Source of the DNA: RYN-230 sp963834515
GTDB lineage: Bacteria > Actinomycetota > Actinomycetes > Streptosporangiales > Streptosporangiaceae
Assembly: GCA_963834515.1 (NCBI GenBank)
Contig: CAWICB010000003.1
Span: 558,001 to 622,000, forward strand
Length of the DNA stretch: 64,000 nt
Direction: 5' to 3'
Part shown: piece by piece, positions 57,477-64,000 of the stretch
How positions within the stretch are numbered: the stretch's first letter is position 1
How the letters are laid out: each line of letters starts with the position of its first letter
The notes under the pieces: generated by a model
Told to the model about the DNA's origin: nothing
The model's database searches: none
The model's input: the letters and a program-made list of their open reading frames with translations, nothing else
Translations under genes and position numbers: made by a program

Positions 57477-60101
57477 ATGGCCGAGACGGATGTCATCCGC
57501 ACGCCCGATCAGCGGTTGCGGGTCTTTGTGAGTTCCACGCTGCACGAACTGGCCGCTGAGCGGCAGGCAGTGCGGGACGCGGTGACCCGTCTGCGGCTGG
57601 TGCCGGTGATGTTCGAGCTGGGCGCCCGGCCGCATCCGCCGCGGCAGGTATACCGCTCTTACCTGGCGCAGAGCCAGGTGTTCGTGGGCGTGTACTGGCA
57701 GAGCTATGGCTGGGTCGCGCCGGGGGAACAGGTCTCCGGGCTGGAGGATGAGTACCTGCTGTCGGCGGGGCTGCCCAGGCTGATCTACGTGAAGTCGCCG
57801 GCGCCGGAGCGTGAGTCGCGGCTGGCGGAGATGCTGACCCGGATCAGGGATGCCGGTGACGTGTCCTACCAGCGCTTTTCTGCTGCCGCCGAGCTGCAGC
57901 GCCTGGTCGAGAACGACCTGGCCGTGCTGCTGAGCGAGCGGTTCGAGAGGGCGTCATCAGAGGACGGCGCCGCGGGCGACGCGTCGCTGGCCGGGGCGGT
58001 GCCGGTGCCGACGACGCCGCTTGTGGGCCGCGACGATGACGCCGCGGCGGTGAGCGACCTGGTGCGTGCCAAGGGCGTGCGCCTGGTGACCCTTACCGGC
58101 CCGGGCGGGGTCGGGAAAAGCAGGCTCGCGATGGAGGTCGCGCAGCGGCTGGGTCCGGGTTTTGAGGACGGGGTGCGGTTCGTTGAGCTCGGCTCGGTCC
58201 GGGCGGCCGAGATGGTGACGGCGGCGATCGCGGCCGCGCTGGGACTGAACACCTCGGGCGGCGCGCTGATCACCGACCTGAAGTCATACCTGCGCGCCCG
58301 GCGGCTGATGCTGGTGCTGGACAACTTCGAGCAGGTGATAGGGGCGGCTCCGCTGGTGGCCGAGCTGCTGGGCGCCGCTCCCGGCGTGGTGGCACTGGTG
58401 ACCAGCCGGATGGTGTTGCGGCTCAGCGGTGAGCACGAGTTCCCGGTGCCGCCGCTCCCGGTGCCACCGATCGGGGCCGGCGGGGACGCCGCGGACGTGC
58501 AGCGGTGCGCCTCGGTGCGCCTGTTCGTGCAGCAGGCGCAAGCCGCGTCCGCGGGTTTTGAGCTGACCAGCGGGAACGCCGGGGAGGTCGCCGAGATCTG
58601 CCGGCGGCTGGACGGGCTGCCGCTGGCCATCGAGCTGGCCGCCGCCAGGGTCAGGCTGCTGCCACCGCAGGCCCTGCTGGCCCGGCTTGACGACAGGATG
58701 GGGCTGCTGACGGGCGGAGCGCGCGACCTGCCCGAGCGACAGCAGACACTGCGAAACACCCTGGACTGGAGCTTCGATCTGCTGTCGGGCGGCGAGCAGG
58801 CGCTGTTCGCCCGCCTAGGGGTGTTTGCAGGAACCTTCGACCTGCCCGCCGCGGAGGCTGTTGGCGCCGGTGCCGCCGGGCCGGCGGTCCCGGGCCGGGC
58901 CGGGCACGTCATGGACACGCTGGGCTCGCTGGTGGACAGCAGCCTGGTGCGGCCGCGGACCCGCGACGGCGAGCCGCGCTTCGGGCTGCTGGAGACTATC
59001 CGGGAGTACGCGCTGGAGCGCCTGCGCGACGGGGCTGACTGGCCGGAGGCGCACGACAGTCACGCGGCCTACTTCCTGGCGCTCGCCGAGCCGGCTCCAG
59101 CCGAGCTGCAGGGTCCCGGGCAGCTGGTGTGGCTGGACCGGCTCGAGACCGAGCACGGCAACCTCGGCGCTGCGATGTCCTGGCTGGTGGAACAGGACCA
59201 GCTCGAGTCGGCGATACATCTGTCCTGGGCGACATGGAGGTTCTGGTGGCTGCGTGGCCACGCCGAGGAACTCGTCTCCTTTGGCGATATCCTGGCCAAG
59301 AGCGAGCACCTGCCGCCGCGGCAGCGTGCCCTGGCGCTGAGCGGCACCGGCTTCGGCCTCTTCGCGTCCGGGGACCAGGCCACGGCGCAGCCGCTGCTGG
59401 AGCAGAGCCTGCCGCTGTACCGCCAGGCCGGGGACATGCTGGGCGCAGCCACGACGGCAGCGATGCTGGGTCACCTCCTGGCATTGCAGCACCAGGACGC
59501 GCGGGCCAGCGAGCTGCTCGAACAGACGCTCGCCCCGCTGCAGGAGGCAGGCAACGACCGGCTCGCCGGACCCGAGCGTGCACAGCACCTGCTGGACGTG
59601 GCGCTCGTGTGCAATTTCCTCGGCCAGATCCGGCTCAGCCAGGCAGATCACGACCGGGCAGCGCAGCTGTTCACCGAGGCCCTGAACGCGGCCCACAGCG
59701 CGCAGGACCGGTTCACCATCCTCGTCTCGCTCTACGACCTGGCGCTCAGCAGCCAGGCACAGGGCGATCTGACCGGCGCGGCGGAACGCCTGCAGGAAGG
59801 GGTGTCGCAGTCGGCCGAGGCCGGGGACGAACCCAGCGTCGCCTACTACCTCGAGGCGCTCGCCGCGGTCGCCATCCGGCAGGACAACCTGGACCGCGCC
59901 GTGCATCTGCTCGCCGCCGCAGGCGCGCTCCTGCAAGCCAAGGGCAGCGGCTGGCTGCACGCGCTCGTGCCGCGCGCCGCACCGGACGATGGTCTCCTGG
60001 CCGCGCTGCGCTCCCGCATGGGAGATGCGGCATTCGAGCAGGCCTGGACACGGGGACAGTCGCTGGGAGGCAGCCGCGCCGTTGAGTACGCGCTCGCCTG
60101 A
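57477..60101 (+). CDS. DUF4062-STAND ATPase with C-terminal TPR-like repeats
   Basis: 874 aa from ATG 57477. Residues 1-160 are a DUF4062 domain (RLRVFVSSTLHELAAERQAV, SQVFVGVYWQSYGWVAPGEQ, GLEDEYLL). Residues ~180-450 form an NB-ARC/AAA STAND core with Walker A TLTGPGGVGKSRLAMEVAQR, Walker B LMLVLDNFEQV, and GLPLAIELAAARVRLL (GLPL motif). A winged-helix-like segment and TPR-like helical repeats follow to the end. STAND proteins act as inducible switches; DUF4062 is a TIR-neighbour-like putative effector or signalling domain. Many are regulators and some are antiphage sensors. No partner gene is adjacent. Confidence 0.85.
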   Translation: MAETDVIRTPDQRLRVFVSSTLHELAAERQAVRDAVTRLRLVPVMFELGARPHPPRQVYRSYLAQSQVFVGVYWQSYGWVAPGEQVSGLEDEYLLSAGLPRLIYVKSPAPERESRLAEMLTRIRDAGDVSYQRFSAAAELQRLVENDLAVLLSERFERASSEDGAAGDASLAGAVPVPTTPLVGRDDDAAAVSDLVRAKGVRLVTLTGPGGVGKSRLAMEVAQRLGPGFEDGVRFVELGSVRAAEMVTAAIAAALGLNTSGGALITDLKSYLRARRLMLVLDNFEQVIGAAPLVAELLGAAPGVVALVTSRMVLRLSGEHEFPVPPLPVPPIGAGGDAADVQRCASVRLFVQQAQAASAGFELTSGNAGEVAEICRRLDGLPLAIELAAARVRLLPPQALLARLDDRMGLLTGGARDLPERQQTLRNTLDWSFDLLSGGEQALFARLGVFAGTFDLPAAEAVGAGAAGPAVPGRAGHVMDTLGSLVDSSLVRPRTRDGEPRFGLLETIREYALERLRDGADWPEAHDSHAAYFLALAEPAPAELQGPGQLVWLDRLETEHGNLGAAMSWLVEQDQLESAIHLSWATWRFWWLRGHAEELVSFGDILAKSEHLPPRQRALALSGTGFGLFASGDQATAQPLLEQSLPLYRQAGDMLGAATTAAMLGHLLALQHQDARASELLEQTLAPLQEAGNDRLAGPERAQHLLDVALVCNFLGQIRLSQADHDRAAQLFTEALNAAHSAQDRFTILVSLYDLALSSQAQGDLTGAAERLQEGVSQSAEAGDEPSVAYYLEALAAVAIRQDNLDRAVHLLAAAGALLQAKGSGWLHALVPRAAPDDGLLAALRSRMGDAAFEQAWTRGQSLGGSRAVEYALA

Positions 60102-60265
60102 ACCCACCCGCCCAGTCGCCCCGCCGAGAGCCGGCGATACCGGAGCCATCAGTTAGGCGCACAAACCCGCCGCCAAGCGCGGTCCCCGGGGCTGCCAGGC
60201 AGGACCGCCACCAGAAGGCCGATACGCCCGACCGGACTTGGACCGGCGTCGGCGATGGTGAGGCT

Positions 60266-60323
60266 GCGTATCACGCACAGGTGTTTCACAGGACTGCCGC
60301 GTATCACGCACAGGTGTTTCACA
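60266..60323 (+). repeat. Two perfect 25-bp direct repeats, 33-bp period
   Basis: The unit starts GCGTATCACGCACAGG and ends TGTTTCACA. Copies lie at 60266-60290 and 60299-60323 with an 8-base spacer. They end 35 bases before ATG 60358, a position expected for a tandem operator or duplicated promoter part. Confidence 0.85.
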
Positions 60324-60357
60324 AGTCCAATTAAGAGGGCGTGTCTACTTTGCGTGT

Positions 60358-61857
60358 ATGCGAGAGCCTTCGGATTTCTCTTCGTTTCAGCTGGCTGGCG
60401 ATGGACGGGATGAGCTCGCCCGGTCTGATCTCATGGACCGCAGGACGATGCTGTCCCGCGTCCTGGCCGCAGGAGTGGTCGCCGTCGGGGGCCCGGCGCT
60501 GTGGTCAGGCGCCGCGGATGCCTTGGCTGGCCCACCGGCGGGGACCGCTGCAGGCGGAGGGTCCGGCATCGGAGCCGCTCAGGTCCCGTTGTTCAATTGG
60601 AGAAGGTCGCTGCCGATCGACTCGATGAGTCCGGGCATTGGCCCCTTCGGCGGAACTGAGCTGCGTGCGCTGGCCACAATGGACGGGTCCCTGTATGCAG
60701 GCAACGGCTACTGGCACGACTCACAACAGAGCAATCCCGCATTGCCCGGCGCGCAGGTGTACGTGCTGGACGCTCCCACCGCGTCCTGGAGGGTCAACGC
60801 AGAGTTCAACGACCGGGTAGCGCCGGGCGGCAAACGTCGATATCAGGCGATCGGCGCACTTTACTGCGCCCGGTTTGTCGAAGCCCGGCAGTCAGTGCTG
60901 CTGGCAAGCGTGTGGGATCGCCTGGGCAGCCTGACGATATTCTCCAAGGCCGGCCGATCGGGAGGCTGGGATAGATACCGGTTCGCCCAGACGGCGCCGG
61001 CCAATGCACAAACGCGCAGCTTCGGCCAGCATCGCGACCAGGTCACCGGTGAAGAGCTGGTGTTCGCCGGAACGAATCCCCTCGGCATCTTCAGCGGAAC
61101 CTACGATCCGTGCAGGCCCGGCGAGATCGACTGGGGCCCGTACCCGGAAGCAGGGATCTCACCCACCGAGGCAAGCCAGCGGGTGATGAGCTTCGCCCAG
61201 TGCAACGGGAAGCTGTATGCCACCGTGGGCTGGCAGATCTACGAGCGCCAGGACGGCAGCACGCCCTCTTGGAAGCGCGTGTTCACCTGGGGACACGATC
61301 TGCCCTTGAATGGTTATGGCGGCTTGCGGGGTCTGACCTCGATCGCCGATCCCACTGGCGCTGGCGAAGCATTTCTGGTTGCCGCCGAAGGAACCCAGGG
61401 GCGCATACTGCGAATCGCGCCCCTCGATCGGTACAGTGCCGCGACCGACCTCGACCTGCTCAGCTTGGCCACCAAGGAGCTAAACACCACGGTGGAAGCG
61501 GTCATCGTCGCCTACAACAACATGACCGGCTACATCCGCACTTCCCATGATGCGGGGCCGCCCGGGCTGCTCATCGGCGGCTACGACGCGAAAACCACTT
61601 CCGGCGGGCTCGGATCCCAACACAAGGCTCCTCGGGCCTACGTGCTGCTGCGAGACCCGGGCGGCGGCTACCGCTGCCAGGAGGTTCTCGACCCGGCCAT
61701 CACCCCCACGCCGGCGCTGGTGGCCACCCGTACCGTCATCGTGTCACCCTTCGCAGATGACCCGCCCGGGACCGTCTACGCCGGAGGATTCGACGCCGGG
61801 AACCTCACCCCCCACAACTCCGCCTGGCTCTACCGCGGCACCCCCCATGCTCCCTGA
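60358..61857 (+). CDS. Tat-type exported protein, probably beta-propeller (499 aa)
   Basis: ATG 60358 or, with a better signal peptide, ATG 60433 (MDRRTMLSRVLAAGVVAVGG then PALWSGAADALA). The RR and downstream hydrophobic stretch suggest Tat export. The mature protein has recurring strands such as LRALATMDGSLYAGNGYWHD, LYCARFVEARQSVLLASVWD, LVFAGTNPLGIFSGTYDP, KLYATVGWQIYERQD and GLLIGGYDAK, consistent with a beta-propeller of about six or seven blades. No catalytic motif recognised. Directly preceded by a pair of 25-bp repeats. Confidence 0.7.
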   Translation: MREPSDFSSFQLAGDGRDELARSDLMDRRTMLSRVLAAGVVAVGGPALWSGAADALAGPPAGTAAGGGSGIGAAQVPLFNWRRSLPIDSMSPGIGPFGGTELRALATMDGSLYAGNGYWHDSQQSNPALPGAQVYVLDAPTASWRVNAEFNDRVAPGGKRRYQAIGALYCARFVEARQSVLLASVWDRLGSLTIFSKAGRSGGWDRYRFAQTAPANAQTRSFGQHRDQVTGEELVFAGTNPLGIFSGTYDPCRPGEIDWGPYPEAGISPTEASQRVMSFAQCNGKLYATVGWQIYERQDGSTPSWKRVFTWGHDLPLNGYGGLRGLTSIADPTGAGEAFLVAAEGTQGRILRIAPLDRYSAATDLDLLSLATKELNTTVEAVIVAYNNMTGYIRTSHDAGPPGLLIGGYDAKTTSGGLGSQHKAPRAYVLLRDPGGGYRCQEVLDPAITPTPALVATRTVIVSPFADDPPGTVYAGGFDAGNLTPHNSAWLYRGTPHAP

Positions 61858-62074
61858 ACAACCGTGTGCTGCGTGTCCCAGCCCAGCCAGCCGCAGACAG
61901 GCCAGCATCCGACCGTGACCTGGGGCAGCTCGCCGCAAGAGAACCCGGGTGCCCACATACCTGGGCCGAAGACTGCCGACCTCCATGCTGGACGCCCGGG
62001 GCCCTTGACCCTCGGCGAAGCAGCCGTGAAGACCGACGTTTCCTGGCAGGGGGTGAGTCCCACCTGCGCAGGTG

Positions 62075-63595
62075 TCAGTCGTAATGCTTCATGTGCGGCC
62101 ACAGCGCCTTCCAGGCCCTGGACGGGCCGGTGCAGACGCCGATCGCTAGGTCGTTCCAATCGTTTTTCACTTGGTCAGGAGGATTGTAGACGGCTAGCTG
62201 GCGGCAGCTCGCGAAGTACGGCTTTAGCTGTCCGGCCGCGTCAACGTATAGCACCGTCGTGTCGGATGCGTCCCCCGGTCCCCAGAGCCAGAACGTGTTG
62301 TGACCCGAGATCACCGGTGGCAGGTGGTACGGCCCGCCGTACACCTTAAGCGCGCCGGCCTCCGCGTAGGCACCCGTGAAGATGGACGTGGGCGGCTGGC
62401 CCGCCCGGGTGAGCGCCGCCTCCTGCGCCGCGACTTCGGCAGTCAGCTGCGGCCAGCCGATGCCGTCAGCGATGCTCGTTGCCCCATTCACTTTGTGCAG
62501 GCTCGCGATCGGCAGCAGGGGCAGCACGCTCGGCAAGATGACCACGGTGCCGGCCAGCGCGAGGACGCCGATGGCCACACGCCGGACGCGCGGCCAGCGC
62601 GACTTGGCGATCCACCGCTCGGCCGATACAGACCCGGCGGCCAGTATCGCGGGCAGGATCCCGTCCACGTAGTAGACCTTGCCCGGTATCCAGACCAGAA
62701 CGTAGATCAAGACAAGCGTGGCGGTAACGCCGAGGAACCGTAGCTGCGCAGCGCGCCAGAGCCTGATGAGCCCCGCGATGGCCAGCGGGATCCCGAGCAG
62801 CCCTGCGTACACGAGCTGCGCGGGCAGCCCGCCGATGTAGTCGCCTGTGGAGGTGTTCTGCTGGTGCAGCGCGGAGGCCATCGTGAGCTGCGGCCATCCG
62901 TTGGCAAACTGCCAGACGAGGTTCGGCAGCCAGATCACGAGCGCGATGACGCCACCGAGCCACGGCCACCATGTCTTCATGACAGCCCGGTGCGCCGACG
63001 TGACGAGGATGCCAATGACAAGAGCCGCGAGCAGGATCAGGATCAGGTACTCGTCCTCGATGCCGATCCCGGCCGCGACGCCAGCGCCGAGCCACCACCG
63101 CGGCCGGTCCCGCAGCAGCGCCGTGGCCGCGCACACCGTGACGGCCGTCCAGGCGAGCAAGTCATACGGCGTGGTGTTCCCGACATGCATGGCGCCCAGG
63201 AAGACCGGCGCGATGGCGACGGCAAGCGCCGCAATCACCCGCGCAGCGCGGCCCCCGCCGAAGAGCGCGGCAAGCCGCGCGGCGAGCACCACGATCGCGC
63301 CGCCAGCCAGCGCCGGCAGGATCCGGATAGCGGTAGGGTTCACGCCGAACAGGTCCGTGGTGCGGGCAAGCAGCACCGCGAGCGGCGGCTGGTCCACATA
63401 CCCGAACGCCAGGTGGTGACTCGCCACGAGAAAATACAGCTCGTCCTGCTGGAAGCCGTACCGGCCGCTGACCGCCAGCTCAAGGACGACATAGGCGGCG
63501 GCGATGACCCACACGGCCAGCGGCACGCGGTCGTCATGAAGGATCGCCGGAACCGTCGCGGGCTCATCCGCCGCCGTTCCCCGACGGGCTGTCAT
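62075..63595 (-). CDS. GT39-like membrane glycosyltransferase (ArnT/PMT fold)
   Basis: 506 aa. The N-terminal helix is followed by SGRYGFQQDELYFLVASHHL, where the Asp-Glu in an external loop is the conserved catalytic/metal site of the GT-C family. AFGYVDQPPLAVLLARTTDL is the second conserved loop. About ten helices follow (LRFLGVTATLVLIYVLVWIP, WIPGKVYYVDGILP). The C-terminal ~130 residues form a soluble extracytoplasmic domain. It would transfer a sugar from a polyprenyl-phosphate donor to a cell-surface acceptor. Donor and acceptor unknown. Confidence 0.85.
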   Translation of the reverse strand: MTARRGTAADEPATVPAILHDDRVPLAVWVIAAAYVVLELAVSGRYGFQQDELYFLVASHHLAFGYVDQPPLAVLLARTTDLFGVNPTAIRILPALAGGAIVVLAARLAALFGGGRAARVIAALAVAIAPVFLGAMHVGNTTPYDLLAWTAVTVCAATALLRDRPRWWLGAGVAAGIGIEDEYLILILLAALVIGILVTSAHRAVMKTWWPWLGGVIALVIWLPNLVWQFANGWPQLTMASALHQQNTSTGDYIGGLPAQLVYAGLLGIPLAIAGLIRLWRAAQLRFLGVTATLVLIYVLVWIPGKVYYVDGILPAILAAGSVSAERWIAKSRWPRVRRVAIGVLALAGTVVILPSVLPLLPIASLHKVNGATSIADGIGWPQLTAEVAAQEAALTRAGQPPTSIFTGAYAEAGALKVYGGPYHLPPVISGHNTFWLWGPGDASDTTVLYVDAAGQLKPYFASCRQLAVYNPPDQVKNDWNDLAIGVCTGPSRAWKALWPHMKHYD

Positions 63596-63683
63596 GCCTC
63601 AACTATTACCACCCATCCTCACCCAAACCTGGTCCACGTGATCGCGCGCCCAGCGGCCGTCGTCGCGTCCGAGTCGGGTCTAA

Positions 63684-63962
63684 TCACACCCGACCAGGAC
63701 AGCCCGCCAGACTGGCGATCATCCTGAGCGGCCCATCCCAGCTCCGGGTCAGAGCCTCCAGCAGTTCCCCGAGCTCCTGATCGCCGCCGCGGCGCAGCCG
63801 CACGGTGAAATGCGGGCGCTGCCCGGTCGGCACTCGGGTCTTCAATGCGCCGGTGCCCTGCCAGTGCAGGCCGCGGCACGGCCGGGCGGTGGCCGGGCGA
63901 GAAATTGCTTGCATTCGGCTGAAGCGAAATGCATACTGGCGGAGGCGGTTCGCTGCAGCCAA
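63684..63962 (-). CDS. Hypothetical protein (up to 92 aa)
   Basis: The frame MAAANRLRQYAFRFSRMQAI then PCRGLHWQGTGALKTRVPTG and FTVRLRRGGDQELGELLEAL has protein-like composition in its second half, ending SLAGCPGRV. The first part is less convincing, and the true start may lie inside. No family recognised. It could be the end of a larger, broken gene. Confidence 0.3.
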   Translation of the reverse strand: MAAANRLRQYAFRFSRMQAISRPATARPCRGLHWQGTGALKTRVPTGQRPHFTVRLRRGGDQELGELLEALTRSWDGPLRMIASLAGCPGRV

Positions 63963-64000
63963 GTGCAGTGAACATGCCCGTACCCGGTCACCGATCGAGG

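Noticed and set aside
1..64000. tRNA, rRNA, CRISPR arrays, prophage structural genes
   Set aside because: None seen on either strand; repeats present are short tandem, transposon ends or promoter copies, without CRISPR-like spacing.

Overview
The window is 64 kb of high-GC DNA from an actinomycete chromosome, probably a soil organism of the Streptosporangiales/Streptomyces type. The evidence is strong GC bias at third codon positions, frequent GTG starts, LAL-type LuxR regulators, DUF2252/DUF2254/DUF1269 genes and actinobacterial IS types. Genus cannot be assigned from the sequence alone. No rRNA, tRNA or CRISPR array was seen.

Layout. 0-8.7 kb: a partial PhyH-like gene, a HypX-type hydrogenase-maturation gene, an MDR oxidoreductase, a LuxR relic, a type I sulfatase and small stress/membrane genes. 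9-10.2 kb: an intact IS3 element that splits a small gene. 10.5-20 kb: an FUSC-type membrane protein, a GH65 phosphorylase with a beta-phosphoglucomutase-like HAD gene, a SulP transporter and a secreted NlpC/P60 cell-wall enzyme. 20-31 kb: two large ATPase-LuxR regulators, a small protein from a three-member family, a TRIC-type channel, a radical-SAM sulfatase maturase, a methyltransferase-like gene and an NRAMP-type transporter. 31-45 kb, mostly minus strand: a two-gene membrane/secreted operon, DUF2254, a lipoprotein and its decayed duplicate, DUF2252, a membrane protein, a ClC channel and a second SulP. 45-49 kb: nested transposons and a mosaic of decayed duplicates of genes found elsewhere in the window. 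49-55.6 kb: a membrane protein, a formylglycine-generating enzyme convergent with a second sulfatase, and an intact ISL3 element. 55.6-64 kb: a secreted protein, a GNAT, a DUF4062-STAND ATPase with TPR-like repeats, a Tat-type secreted protein and a GT39-like membrane protein.

The main discovery is a composite promoter family, with eleven well-preserved copies and one ruin, found between 15.3 and 53.6 kb. Each copy has a palindromic CACCTAGGTG box, then 11-12 bases, then AGGTGATG, then a second imperfect palindrome (RGGTYRCCT). Exactly 29 bases from the first A of AGGTGATG to the start of the hexamer, every copy has a -10-like hexamer (consensus KAGSST) whose second base is A and sixth is T in 11 of 11. 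All copies point at a neighbouring gene. In two copies the ATG of the downstream small gene begins exactly 8 bases after the -10 box, which implies leaderless transcripts. The targets are mostly envelope or transport genes: two SulP proteins, the NlpC/P60 enzyme, a lipoprotein, several membrane proteins, a sulfatase and a duplicated small protein. I infer an activator-controlled membrane/envelope regulon. The two LAL regulators at 20.9-26 kb are candidate trans-factors, but nothing in the sequence proves that.

A second theme is sulfatase biology. Two type I sulfatases (Cys-type) coexist with both known maturation systems: an O2-dependent FGE and a radical-SAM anSME, plus a decayed second anSME.
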